Assembly: GCA_001695595.3 (NCBI GenBank)
Contig: MBPM02000001.1
Span: forward strand, 1,488,001-1,552,000
Length of the DNA: 64,000 nucleotides
Reading direction: 5' to 3'
From: Plasmopara viticola
Lineage: Eukaryota; Oomycota; Peronosporomycetes; Peronosporales; Peronosporaceae
Below the pieces are notes generated by a model, which saw only the letters and a program-made list of their open reading frames with translations, was not told the DNA's origin and made no database searches. Positions 1-10,110 of the stretch are shown piece by piece; position 1 is the first letter of the stretch; the number at the start of each line of letters is the position of its first letter. The position numbers and the translations under genes were made by a program.

Positions 1-2318
1 TATCGCCATGTCTGCCTTTATGAGTACATTGCCCCCGATCTAATCAATATTTCTCTTAGGCGCTTACTTGCCCTGCTATTTCTCGAAGGAGCCGCACGCG
101 CAACATGATTAAAAAGCTGATTTACCAAAGCCCTGGTGCGCTGAATAAGGCAGCTCACATCTATGCCCGTTTCCAGCCAGGTAATCTAGATCTTATGCTT
201 CTTTTAGCTTAAAATGCTCCGTATCAAATCATACTCGTACATGTCACAAACAAAACCTGATTTGATGCCATCGATATCCTCAAATTTTGCAGGCAGGTTT
301 ATATCAACCTTAGTCACTTTTGAGCTGACCCGTTGGCCACACGAACCAAGACTGACTTTCTCGCTCTCTTTGATCAGCAATGAATACATTTTTGCTGATA
401 GCAATCGCTTGCTCAAGCGCAACATTTATGCGAGAAAATACTCGATTTAAAATGAGGTTTCATATCGTCGTACCCCTATGACAGCCTGCTGGCTTTTCCC
501 TCGAGAGCTGTCAAGCTCTCAGGGGATCATTCTTATGGTGCGTAGAAGCAACACACATGTTGTTAAGGTTAAGACTGAGGTATATTTCGATAGTTTTTTC
601 GTTGACCAGCATTTTCTTAGCTCTGAAAACTCGTTTTTTACCAGCGAGCTTTAAATTCCCTTGCAAAACATAACTTCACTTAGTCGACTCTCTTCAGGAC
701 AGGCACATATCTGCATTTCTTCACCAGCACGGAAGACCGTGACATACCAACGCTTACTAAGACACGAAACAGGCTTGGGAGTTTCGTACCATTGAAGCAA
801 CAACCACTGGCTTCTACATTGACAGCTGTCGAATTTTTTTAGCTAAGCTCCTTGGTGAGACAATTGTCATAGGGGCCAGATTTTCTCGTGCTTCAGGGAT
901 GCTATTTCATGCCTGCGCTTTTGAAAGTTTTTCGAGCAATATGCAGGTCCACTATGTCGACGCTCTTCAGGCAGGCACGGCTTTGCCGGCGCAAAAGTCG
1001 GCAAGGTGCCGGAATTTACCGAGACCCAAAATATTGAATCATATCCTCGTAAGCTTTTTTTGTCATATCAGCAGTTCACCGCTGAGAGTTCTTCTAATGA
1101 GAGTTGTCAAGCTACCGAGATACTAAGTCTATAATATATATAAGCTACAAACGCGTCGAAGGTTTTAAATCTCTCCCAGAAGAGATTACTTATTGGTAAA
1201 TGGATCAAGGGTAAGACTTCAGCCAGCAGACCTTTGAAGCCCTTGAGGAAGACAAAAGTCTACCTTGTTGATTCTCTTTTGCAAAGCAAAATTCGCGACC
1301 GCTTGCCGGTGCAAAATTTTGCGACGTGCCAAACACTATATAGGTTTTCGTCGTAGACTTGCGCTTACAACCAGTAGTTCACCACTGGCAGTTGATCATC
1401 TGAGCTCTCGCTAAGTGTTTGCAATTTTCTTTGCATGGTCGCGATGTCTCATGAATCACACACTCAGCATAAATTTGTCTCGACTTCGCCTTCGCAACGC
1501 TTATAAAGAATTCGAGTAACTCGCTAGGTCTACCAAATAATTAGCATGAGTATGACGCTGACTATGCGAAAATTTTGAGGCTTCGATTGATCGACCGGGA
1601 GGAGGCACAGAATGGTATTAGGAGAGCCAGCACAAGAACGCGTTTGATAGCATAAAATTAAGCCCTTTCTAGGCCCCGGTCTTTGCCTTGTCGGACGATC
1701 ATTTGTGATACTTCCATCTATGTCATCGATTACGTGCTATTGCATTTTATGGCTACAAAAGTGAGTGAGTTACTTTATTATAGTTAAAAAGGGTATGGTC
1801 AGATACTTTAGTTATGACAAAAAGTTACTTGCGATGAAGTGCGGACTATTGAAGTTTCAAGTGCATTCCTGGGCTCTAAGCCCTTTGTAGTTTTTCCACA
1901 ACCATATGTCCCAGAGGTTGACAAATTGCTGCAAAAATTGGCAAGATGGCTGTCATTCTTCATGCGATACAACTTTGTGTCGTATAATACTAGCCAATGC
2001 ACATTCGCGAACACCAGATCAGAGCTGAACACTCTATTTATTAATGATTACATTTGACATATAAATTGATGCTAGGATTGAGCATTTTATGCACAATATA
2101 TTGCAAGTGAAGATGCCAAAAACGAACTCGACAGAGATGGCAATTGCCTGGTGCAAGTGTCTGCTCCATCATAGGGTGGATCCATCCCAAATATTTGCGA
2201 AAAGACACACTTTTTGGGAACTTGAATCTCTGTATAACAAAAATAATGCGCTCAAAAAAGTGGATAGCAACTACCAATAAAGTTATAATGGTTTTAGCTT
2301 TCTTAATAAAGTTATATA
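1..2318. repeat. Gene-poor stretch with degenerate ~300-bp repeats
   Basis: No convincing gene is seen. Weak direct repeats recur at roughly 280-300 bp spacing: a 'gtcgac.ctcttcagg.caggcac' block starts near 682 and 956, a 'ttgccgg.gcaaaa' block occurs near 984 and 1302, and a 'cag.agttcaccnctg' block occurs near 1071 and 1371. They are too diverged to define a unit exactly. They may be an old tandem array or decayed coding repeats. Short open frames here lack any family resemblance. Confidence 0.3.
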
Positions 2319-2710
2319 AAGGAGCCGCTTACCAGCCCCCATCCCTTTTTAATAACCAACCCCCATCCCTTCTTATTATCAGCCCCCTTCCTCCTCAATG
2401 GAGTACCCCTAAGCTATAATAATGCTCTATGATTGGCTGGACCGAACACCAATGTATTTAAATGTTCTGTTGAATATAGTTCATAAAAAACTATGTAAGC
2501 TGATAACATGGTAACGGTCGCGACAGAAGATCATTGTTCTTAGAAGCAGGTTTATAGTATTAAGCTTGGCATGAACGAGCAATTAAACTAGAGGGGCTCT
2601 GCCTTGTGGATGCATGGCAGAATCCACGAAAGGCTCATGATTATGTTCAAGTTGGTAGGCCTCAATAACCTAGTGGGGCAAATATCCTTGCCCTCTCATT
2701 TTGCGAACTA

Positions 2711-2944
2711 TCATAACAGACTGACAGCCTGTTCCGCGGCTTCCACGTACGCGTTTACGCGCTCTAAAGTTGGAATCTCCGCATACAAGCATTTAAAATA
2801 TATAGCTGTGCCTTCACTGTCCAATTGTCCTTGTTTTTTGTACTTCAATATGAAGCCCTCAATCTGCGATCGAGGTGTCACTGCCAAGCGAGCCTCTTGC
2901 ATCGACGCATAAGTAGCATCAACGATGGTATTTAGCTTAATCAT
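2711..2944 (-). CDS. Hypothetical 77-aa ORF inside TIR element
   Basis: A 77-codon frame (starts MIKLNTIVDATYASM) runs the length of the element interior. It has a normal globular composition (charged helix-like C-terminal half, ERVNAYVEAAEQ) rather than the low-complexity look of chance frames. I do not recognise the family. It has no signal peptide or membrane segment. Lying between the TIRs, it could be a captured host exon or a remnant of a transposase-associated protein. It could also be chance. Confidence 0.3.
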   Translation of the reverse strand: MIKLNTIVDATYASMQEARLAVTPRSQIEGFILKYKKQGQLDSEGTAIYFKCLYAEIPTLERVNAYVEAAEQAVSLL

Positions 2945-3078
2945 AGTTGGAGAAATGCAAGAATGATGATAAGGTGAAAGTTTGCAAAGGCTTTTTGCCC
3001 TTGCGAATGTCCTATATGCTACAGAACAATTGATCCCAATGGTGTCGCTTCAGCCAATCATAGATCATTAACATAGCT

Positions 3079-3238
3079 TACAGGTACTGCATTACGGGGG
3101 GTGGGCTGGTTAACGAACAGGTACTGCAATAAGGGGGGGGTGAGCTGGTCAACGAACAGGTACTGCAATAAGGGGGGGGGTGGGCTGGTTAACGAACAGG
3201 TACTGCATTAAGGGGGGGTGGGCTGGTTAACGGAAAGG
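3079..3238. repeat. G-rich minisatellite, four ~38-bp units
   Basis: Four head-to-tail units of 37-40 bp each begin 'acaggtactgca', run through a G6-G10 tract, and end 'gctggttaacga' or a close variant. Length differences between units are mostly in the poly-G tract. The array forms the right arm of the TIR element. The left arm (2331-2400) carries a shorter, inverted and more diverged version of the same motif (ccagcccccatccc, repeated). Confidence 0.85.
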
Positions 3239-3527
3239 ACTGTTCAAATGATAGCTTTACGGTCTTTCTAATTTACATAGCAGGTCATTTCCCCTTTTCA
3301 CTGTCATACCTCTTAAAATTCTTCAAGTCTATACCGATGTGGGGGCGCAACTTGAGAAGACAAAGCTATTGAAGTTCTGCCAGAAGCGCGGTCTGAGCCT
3401 ACTTTCAACAATGACGATGAAGACGTCTAACCATTCTACTCGATAGTTTTATGCTTTCTTGTGTAGTACAATGTGGCTACTAAATAAAGTTCGGGTAATA
3501 ACGATATCTTCCAAGACAGTTCTAAAC

Positions 3528-4844
3528 TTAATCAACAAAAAGCCATTCGTTTCTCTGCTTTTGTTTTTTGGCCTTCTTCTCCGCTGTAATTTTCTTCCAA
3601 TCAATGTTCTTTCGCTTTAATTGCTCCTTTCTGCGTCGTGCTTCTTCACGATTTTTCTCCAACTCAGTCACGTCGAAAAAGTGGCTCATTTGCCGACCTG
3701 CACGATCGGATGCAATGCCTGCATTTTGCCAATAATCATCACCACCAAGTTGCTCGTACTTGCCAGTCAACCGATTAAATTTTGCTCGTGCGACATAATT
3801 AGCACCAGAAGTTGTCTTTGTGTCAGCGGCTGTCGAATTCGAGTCAGGTATTTCTGGAGGTATCCAATCTGCCAACTAGATACATAGACAAAAAGTATTA
3901 ATCTAAAAAAGTACGTATATAAAATATTTTCAACATACCCCCGAGATAATAGGTGCATCTGGTTTATTCCACTGTGTAACCCCTGTATTCACATTGTGGT
4001 AATAGTACCGCTGAGTTTGAGGGTCAACGTGTTGTTGCCATTCCACTTCAAGTGTTCGAGACGCAGTGGCATGATCTCCTCCATCCGAAATTTGTACAGA
4101 AGGAGTCTTCTTATCAATCCCAGATAAAAGAGCATTTAACTTGGTAATGTTGCCCGAAGGGTCCAGCGCTTGTTGCGTCACTCGCGCTAGGTGTTCTGTA
4201 CGTGTTTTACTTAAATGAGCTTGGTACTCGACATTTACTGAAGAAGCCGTGGATATTGCGGCAATCCCATTGACGTCCTTAGGCTCCTCCCACTGTGTCT
4301 TGCGAGTGCTGGTATTGTAGTAGTATGGCTTGTTGCTAGCACCGTCCACGTACTTCACCCACATTTTAGACGTAAGGCTCGCATCCGTAAGTGTCTCCGT
4401 CTCCTGCTTACGTCCTTTACCCTCATTGTTGCCGGACTCTCCCTTTTCGATCTCCAGCACTAGAACATCCTGTTTCGACGCCTCGGTCTCTCGTGCAGGT
4501 TCATTTTCATGTCGTTCTGTCGCGTCCTGCTCTTCAAGTTCCTCTTCTCTGCACTGTTCCTCATGCTTTTGATGTAGATCAAAGCCCTCTGGTTTGTCCC
4601 ATCGGCTTTTACCGCTCTTTTCGTCATAGTAATAGGTCATACCGGACTCGTCGTCGATAAACTCACGCCAATTTGGAATCGCATCGTGCCCCGTGTCTTG
4701 TCCTTTAAAAGCTTCTACCCTTCTAGGAACCTCCCATGATGACTCACCAGTGTGAATATTGTAGTAGTACGTAGACCCGGAGGTATTGTCCACATGCTTT
4801 TCCCACTCGTAATCGTCACCAGACCCCGAGTCCGTGGTCGTCAT
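3528..4844 (-). CDS. Four-WW-domain protein, two exons
   Basis: The coding sequence is complement(join(3528..3875,3939..4844)), 417 aa. The 63-bp intron has donor GTATGT and acceptor CTAG and is in phase 0. Four WW domains are visible, each with two Trp 23 residues apart: W14/W37, W59/W82, W162/W185 and W269/W292, all with the Tyr triplet typical of the second strand. Between WW2 and WW3 is a Glu-rich acidic linker. The C-terminal exon is Lys/Arg-rich and coiled-coil-like (ELEKNREEARRRKEQLKRKN). WW domains bind proline-rich ligands. Arrays of WW domains with a basic C-terminal tail are common in pre-mRNA splicing and transcription-elongation factors (FBP21/WBP4, PRP40, CA150 types), so a nuclear RNA-processing role is likely but inferred. 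The start ATG follows an AT-rich leader and is conserved in the duplicate copy. This is the intact member of a tandem pair. Confidence 0.85.
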
Positions 4845-4892
4845 TTACACTATGTTTTAACAAACTAAAACCTCACATTTAATTATTCTGAA

Positions 4893-5099
4893 TTAGCTCA
4901 TTTTAATCTGAAAAACTTGGAGGAGGTAAATAGAACTCCCACGGCATGTGCCGCGAAGAAGGCGTTTTCTCCATTGCCGTGACTTTGTCGGTTGCACTTC
5001 AACGTGAGTCGCGTCTTCACCGCGCTTGAATTTGACGATCCGTGCGTTCACAATGGTCTGAGATTCTGCGTGTGGCTTGCATTGTAAAGCCCGTTTCAC
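4893..5099 (-). CDS. Unidentified 68-aa ORF, copy A
   Basis: This is a 68-codon frame (starts MKRALQCKPHAESQ) ending 49 bp upstream of the WW gene start. It is identical in the second copy at 6505-6711. It is Arg/Lys-rich with no domain I recognise. It could be the decayed C-terminal tail of the methyltransferase relic lying just upstream on the same strand, or a 5' leader region of the WW gene. Its conservation between copies only reflects the recent duplication. Confidence 0.25.
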   Translation of the reverse strand: MKRALQCKPHAESQTIVNARIVKFKRGEDATHVEVQPTKSRQWRKRLLRGTCRGSSIYLLQVFQIKMS

Positions 5100-5291
5100 T
5101 GGCTAGTCGACGCAAGATGGGCAGAGTGATGATTTGACAAGGATAAGCACTATACTTGTTGCTTCATGCACGAGTTGCCACGTGCGCAGCGGTGCAGGCA
5201 CTAACTTCTAACACGGTCGTGCCGTTCATGGTCTAGATGCGCTTAATTATTCGCAGAAATCGAGTCCGTTGCATGTGTGGCACAGTTTCTA

Positions 5292-5556
5292 CTACGCCAC
5301 ACAATGTAACGCGGTCAAATTTGAAGCGCGATAGCCACTTAGGAGAATGAGCAGCTTTTCTGGCGTTTCAGCCAGCACGAATTCCATTCGATCGTAAATT
5401 TTAAGTTCACGTACGAATTTCTTGGCACGCGCAACCTCTTGAATCGATGTTAAGACACAAATAATGGTCGAGTGCTGTTGAGCAAGGTAGCAGCCCACTC
5501 CACACCATGAACCGATACTAATATCGAGGATAGTCTGACCAGTCTACAAGATAATG
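5292..5556 (-). pseudogene. SAM methyltransferase relic, 3' part (copy A)
   Basis: Reading minus from about 5556, the frame gives a SAM motif I-like segment (TILDISIGSWSGVG..LAQQH, expected LDIGCGWGS..) and then the region following motif I (RMEFVLAETPEKLL). It matches the cyclopropane-fatty-acid-synthase-like (CFA/coclaurine N-methyltransferase) fold as I know it. The glycine-rich loop is degraded (IGSWSG for GCGWGS), so SAM binding is doubtful. The N-terminal half is absent because the duplication breakpoint at 5642 separates it. It is not functional. Confidence 0.5.
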
Positions 5557-5625
5557 AGGACGTATATGTTGCCGTGAAAATCTAAATATCGATGCACCTG
5601 CCAGAACGTTTAGCTGGAATTCAGA

Positions 5626-6456
5626 TCAGCAAGCTTGTTTACAACTACTGTTTTCCACTTCAAGTGTTCGAGACGCAGCGGCATGATCTCCTCCATCCGA
5701 AATTTGTACAGAAGGAGTCTTCTTATCAATCCCAGATAAAAGAGCATTTAACTTGGTAAGGTTGCCCGAAGGGTCAAGCGCTTGTTGCGTCACTCGCGCT
5801 AGGTGTTCTGTACGTGTTTTACTTAAATGAGCTTGGTACTCGACATTTATTGTAGAAGCCGTGGATATTGCGGCAATCCCATTGACGTCCTTAGGCTCCT
5901 CCCACTGTGTCTTGCGAGTGCTGGTATAGTAGTAGTATGGCTTGTTGCTAGCACCGTCCACGTACTTCACCCACATTTTAGACGTAAGGCTCGCATCCGT
6001 AGGTGTCTCCGTCTCCTGCTTAAGTCCTTTACCCTCATTGTTGCCGGACTCTCCCTTTTCGATCTCCAGCACTAGAACATCCTGTTTCGACGCCTCGGTC
6101 TCTCGTGCAGGTTCATTTTCATGTCGTTCTGTCGCGTTCTGCTCTTCAAGTTTCTCTTCTCTGCACTGTTCCTCATGCTTTTGATGTAGATCAAAGCCCT
6201 CTGGTTTGTCCCATCGGCTTTTACCGCTCTTTTCGTCATAGTAATAGGTCATACCGGACTCGTCGTCGATAAACTCACGCCAATTTGGAGTCGCATCGTG
6301 CCCCGTGTCTTGTCCTTCAAAAGCTTCTACCCTTCTAGGAACCTCCCATGATGACTCACCAGTGTGAATATTGTAGTAGTACGTAGACCCGGAGGTATTG
6401 TCCACATGCTTTTCCCACTCGTAATCGTCACCAGACCCCGAGTCCGTGGTCGTCAT
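5626..6456 (-). pseudogene. Truncated duplicate of the WW-domain gene
   Basis: 276 codons identical or nearly so to residues 1-267 of the intact WW protein, then a foreign tail of nine residues (NSSCKQAC after LEVE) created at the duplication junction. WW1, WW2 and WW3 are present. WW4, the intron and the basic C-terminal exon are missing. Of about 12 base changes relative to the intact copy nearly all alter an amino acid (for example K47E, I56T and Asn to Tyr in the WW3 Tyr strand), which fits loss of constraint. It keeps the same upstream leader, so it may still be transcribed and make a three-WW protein. Confidence 0.8.
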
Positions 6457-6504
6457 TTACACTATGTTTTAACAAACTAAAACCTCACATTTAATTATTC
6501 TGAA

Positions 6505-6711
6505 TTAGCTCATTTTAATCTGAAAAACTTGGAGGAGGTAAATAGAACTCCCACGGCATGTGCCGCGAAGAAGGCGTTTTCTCCATTGCCGTGACTTTGT
6601 CGGTTGCACTTCAACGTGAGTCGCGTCTTCACCGCGCTTGAATTTGACGATCCGTGCGTTCACAATGGTCTGAGATTCTGCGTGTGGCTTGCATTGTAAA
6701 GCCCGTTTCAC
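6505..6711 (-). CDS. Unidentified 68-aa ORF, copy B
   Basis: Identical at the protein level to the frame at 4893-5099 and in the same position relative to the truncated WW copy. No recognisable domain. It is probably the degraded tail of the methyltransferase relic rather than a separate gene. Confidence 0.25.
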   Translation of the reverse strand: MKRALQCKPHAESQTIVNARIVKFKRGEDATHVEVQPTKSRQWRKRLLRGTCRGSSIYLLQVFQIKMS

Positions 6712-6844
6712 TGGCTAGTCGACGCAAGATGGGCAGAGTGATGGTTTAACAAGGATAAGCACTATACTTGTTGCTTCATGCACGAGTTGCCACGTGCGCA
6801 GCGGTGCAGGCACTAACTTCTAACACGGTCGTGCCGTTCATGGT

Positions 6845-7663
6845 CTAGATGCGCTTTATTATTCGCAGAAATCGAGTCCGTTGCATGTGTGGCACAGTTT
6901 CTACTACGCCACACAATGTTACGCGGTCAATTTTTAAAGCGTGATAGCCACTTAGGAGAATGAGCAGCTTTTCTGGCGTTTCAGCCAGCACGAATTCCAT
7001 TCGATCGTAAATTTTAAGTTCACGTACGAATTTCTTGGCACGCGCAACCTCTTGAAATGATGTTAAGACACAAATAATGGTCGCGTTCGAGTGCTGTTGA
7101 GCAAGGTAGCAGCCCACTCCACTCCATGAACCGATACTAATATCGAGGATAGTCTGACCAGTCTACAAGATGATGAGGACGTATATGTTGCCGTGAAATA
7201 TCGATGCACCTGCCAGAACATTTAGCCGGAATTCAGATCAGCAAGCTTGTTTACTCGTGCAGCGTCAATAGATGTTGTTCCTGCAGTCCAGAGACCACAA
7301 CCTTGATAATCGTCAAAATTCTGGAAAGAGATCGAATTGCTCCAAGACGGCACCAACCACAAGTCTCATTGATGAAGGTGAATAGTTGAATAACCTTGCT
7401 GCTTGTGCTACAAAACGAGCGGTCCAGGACCGGTACATTTCCTGCCTACCTCCCATTGAAATGGTCAGGAGACTAGGGATCACGTCGTCTAGAGTTCTAG
7501 CAGAGTTGGTTGCCCAGAGACACCCCACATACGACTCGCCGATTGCTAAAAGTCCCTCACTCATCCAATTCAGCCAAATCGAATCGTCTCGAACAATAAA
7601 GTCCTTAGCAACAGAGATCGTGAAGCCGAAAAACAAGTTGCTGGTCGCCAAAGGTAAAGCCAA
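6845..7663 (-). pseudogene. CFA-synthase-like SAM methyltransferase relic (copy B)
   Basis: The N-terminal piece (7663 down to 7313, 116 codons) contains LAIGESYVGCLW followed by TLDDVIPSLLTI, the GESYxxGxW...LDxxxxxLL pattern at the start of cyclopropane-fatty-acid-synthase-type methyltransferases. After a gap with stops (7312-7170) the SAM motif I region follows (TILDISIGSWSGVG), then RMEFVLAETPEKLL, and the frame continues to 6845 with IDRVTLCGVVETV, matching the FDRIvS..mfE.V segment. These enzymes methylate or cyclopropanate lipid acyl chains or amines. Stops, frame changes and a broken glycine loop mark it as a pseudogene. This copy keeps the N-terminal half and is therefore the ancestral position. 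Confidence 0.55.
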
Positions 7664-8600
7664 CCATATTTGATTGAATCCCGCCGGTGTATAACAAGCG
7701 ACACATTATTTTCGCTGCGTTTCGACGAAGTTTTGGTAGCAAGAGCGATCGAATTAACCGAATACAAAAGAGAACTGCCCCTGCAATTGCCGTTGCGACA
7801 TAGACCCAGAACGATCTCTATACACCAACATACAATTGGCATAAACAAACACGTATGCTATGAGAAACTTAACCGATCAACGCATGTTGAAAAAAACTAG
7901 GACAAGACTCTATTGCCAAGCGACCTGATGAAAAACATACAGCTCACTCCACTACCTGGTGAGCCAGGACGCAAAAGAGCGGGACGAGTGACTGCCTCGT
8001 GGAACAAAGTCGCGGCCAAGCGTTTCCCAAGCCGGTAGTGTGTCCATGATCATTCTCTGCAGAGCTGCTGGATTGCCAGACTTTGGGAAAATGTCAGATT
8101 CTTCATGCTTATTTAGACCTCGCGCCATCGAATACAGCAAATATGAAGCTGCATAATTTACTTGACCTAGCACCATCGAAAACATCGAAGATAGGCTGGT
8201 GAAATTTCAGAGTCAACGCATGGCCGGTTTTTGGCAAACTCGAAGCGATGCAACGGACAACTACCAGAGACGACACAGCAGATTCTCTGCTTGCAAATTC
8301 GGCGCAGACTATGACCTTTCGTGGTTTGAACATGAGCTTCTATCCAAACGATTAAGAACAACAACACCAACATCACCTTTCCATTGGACACTGCAGAAGC
8401 TGGCAAACACTCAAACAAGAATGTGTGATCCTCGAAGAGCACAGTTTTAAAGCTGGCCAGCTGAACATACAACCTTCCAGCTTCCATAAGCGATACATCA
8501 ATTTCAGGTCATCGGACATAAGATTTACAGGTAGAATCGATTTAGGATGATAATCATAAAGAGAGATACTTGTTAAATTCCAATACCGCATTAGACCGAG
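7664..8600 (-). other. Coding-like minus-strand debris upstream of methyltransferase
   Basis: Several minus-strand pieces have coding-like composition, the best at 8185-7952 (SGNPAALQRMIMDTLPAWET region, 77 codons). They may be upstream exons of the methyltransferase relic or a separate decayed gene. Short internal repeats (two copies of a 'caccatcgaa' type block near 8120-8185) interrupt the frames. I cannot name a family. Confidence 0.25.
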
Positions 8601-8783
8601 GATAGTGAGTGGTCGCCTACCGGAATATCGTGCTGTGTGAGCTGGTCACAGTTAAATTCGTTTTGCAGTCCATTCTACACCCTCGCGGATGGATTGTCTA
8701 CCTAACGTTTGGGATGATAAGGCCACCGTCTCGCATCCATCGAACGCACAGTTTGCACTTCTTAAAACACTTGTTGACTTTTA

Positions 8784-8902
8784 GAAAATATGAGGAGGCG
8801 GTGGGGTTTGCACACCTTCCTACTGCCGAACAGCAGGATCGCCTCATAGCGTTCGGACTCTACAAGCAAAGTGTACGCTCGAGAGTATACTTAGATTTGT
8901 AG
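8784..8902 (+). pseudogene. Acyl-CoA-binding domain relic
   Basis: The frame reads KYEEAVGFAHLPTAEQQ, then DRLIAFGLYKQSV. The order FxxAVxF..LPT.xQQDxLxxFxLYKQ is the N-terminal half of the acyl-CoA-binding protein (ACBP) four-helix domain, including the Tyr-Lys of the ligand site. The second half (GDC..rPg...aKw.AW) is not seen and the frame ends at 8902. ACBPs carry long-chain acyl-CoA in the cytosol. The fragment is most likely a dead exon. An exon of a spliced gene cannot be excluded. Confidence 0.45.
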
Positions 8903-9098
8903 CGTTGACGGTAGTATCTCGTGTGAATCCTACGCCGGTGAAGCTAAAATTCGCAGATTAGCTGAAACTGGATCTTTTAAATTGAAAGGGCTTAAGCGGC
9001 CTTAATCACGGACATCAGGGAACGCACTTACTAATCCGAGAGCCATGACTTTAGCTGGATATTTACCCGTGAAAGCACTATTCAGCGTGCTTTATTTG

Positions 9099-9350
9099 TG
9101 TACTCTAATCGGGTGGCTCACAGTACGTGTCAACTTGACATCCAAGAGAGTTGGACACATTTAAGAAAGTGCACGGCAACGGCAACACGCTAAGAGCACA
9201 TTGTCATGAGAGCAAGCCTAGTGGTGCAGATTGTGTTTCTAATACGTCGAAACAGATGAACACGTGGCAACGAGTAAGTTTGAGCAGGAAGTTTGCTTTG
9301 TTTGTGTGAATTCACTCTCCACTTTTCACTGCGACGATCAAGTTGTTAAA
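9099..9350 (+). repeat. 5' LTR of copia element
   Basis: Starts TGTACTCTAATCGGG and ends near GATCAAGTTGTTAAA. It aligns with 13615-13871 over the whole length, including the blocks 'gtgtcaacttgaca', 'gcggcaacggcaaca'-like and 'gagcaagcctagtggtgc'. The exact last base is uncertain by 1-2 positions. Confidence 0.85.
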
Positions 9351-9365
9351 GGTTATGAGCCCGAT
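9351..9365 (+). other. Primer-binding site, half-tRNA-iMet type
   Basis: GGTTATGAGCCC immediately follows the 5' LTR. It is complementary to GGGCTCATAACC, the anticodon-loop sequence (CAU) of initiator tRNA-Met, not to a tRNA 3' end. Priming by a tRNA-iMet half molecule with this type of site is known for Drosophila copia and some relatives. Inferred from sequence complementarity only. Confidence 0.7.
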
Positions 9366-10110
9366 GACGAATCCGAACGAGGTCCTCAGCGATGACAACT
9401 ACTTTATTTGGGAGTTATACGCCCGCATGATGTTGGCCAGGAAGGACCTCCTCGACCATCTCAATGAGAAGCCAGGAGACGCAGTGAACGCCCCACCCAG
9501 TGGAAAGTCGCCGATGTGAAGGCGTTGGCTGTGTTGTCAAAGCTATTGAGTCCGACGTGGTGAGAAAAGCCAAATCTGCATGGGAACCATGGCAAATCCT
9601 GCGTGCGTTTTTCAAGAAGCAGAGTCTGTACAACCGTGTGCAGCTGCGCAAGCAACTTCACGAGTTCGCGATGGCCAGCGGTGGGAACCTCATGGAGCAT
9701 CTGGTGCAGTTTGATGAATTGTGTGCCAAGTTGGCTGCGGTTGGTGGCGCTCTACCTGAAGAGGAGAAGCTGGTATTCTCCTGGATAGTATACCTAGTGA
9801 GTACGACGCGATGTTGCACTGCTGGAGGCGGAAGAGGTGCCCCGACGCGAGTATGAGGTGATTCAGAAGCGCGTGGTGAAGGAGCAAGCATTCAAAGCGA
9901 CGGTGAATGGCAATGACTAGCAGAACCACAATGAGCGTGGAGGCCGACTTGGACGGGGTGCCAAGGGACATAGATGCAAAGGGCCATGGTGATAAGAAGG
10001 AGTTCAAGGGCCGATGGTCTGAGTGGCAGGAAGTCGGCCACAAAAAACAACATTGCCCGAGGCCGAAGGGCCACACCGGCAAATTAGAGCTCGCGTTCTT
10101 CACTATGATC
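9364..10110 (+). pseudogene. copia gag remnant
   Basis: Starts at ATG 9364 (MTNPNEVLSDDNYFIW), matching the start of copia/UBN2-type gag (LxxxNYxxW). After a frame change it continues through KSAWEPWQILRAFF and QLRKQLHEFAM to about 9856. The nucleocapsid knuckle reads WSEWQEVGHKKQHCP. The first two cysteines of CxxCxxxxHxxxxC are replaced by Trp, so zinc binding is lost. At least two frameshifts are present. Confidence 0.8.

Larger units (their letters stand above)
2319..3239. mobile_element. Non-autonomous TIR DNA element (MULE/MITE-like)
   Basis: The two ends are imperfect inverted repeats of each other. About 2331-2484 pairs with the complement of about 3006-3239, including a well conserved block ending in 'tctatgattggctg' at 2427-2440 and its complement at 3051-3064. 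The outer arms are C-rich on the left and G-rich on the right. The left end 'ggagccgcttacc' resembles the termini of the better-defined element at 25694-26270, so the two may belong to one family. I could not define a clean target-site duplication (flanks share only about 6 bp, 'aaagga'). The interior carries one 77-codon frame on the minus strand. No transposase motif is visible. Confidence 0.6.
4041..7254. repeat. Recent 1.6-kb direct tandem duplication
   Basis: 4041-5642 and 5652-7254 are near-identical direct copies, separated by 9 bp (aactactgt). Both end in 'cagcaagcttgtttac'. Each unit holds the 5' four-fifths of the WW gene, its 5' leader, and the 3' part of the methyltransferase relic upstream. 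In the shared WW coding part I count about 12 base differences in about 800 bp. The left breakpoint lies at the start of WW4. The right breakpoint lies inside the methyltransferase relic, so that gene continues to its N-terminal half only beyond copy B. Confidence 0.9.

Noticed and set aside
899..1126. 75-codon plus-strand frame
   Set aside because: Low-quality composition, overlaps degenerate repeats, no motif.
3079..3238. Regularly repeated 38-bp units considered as a CRISPR-like array
   Set aside because: Whole units repeat head-to-tail with no unique spacers, and the array is one arm of a TIR element in a eukaryotic context.
4330..4660. Plus-strand Ser/Pro-rich frames across the WW gene
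   Set aside because: Antisense shadows of the Glu-rich linker and WW2 coding sequence.
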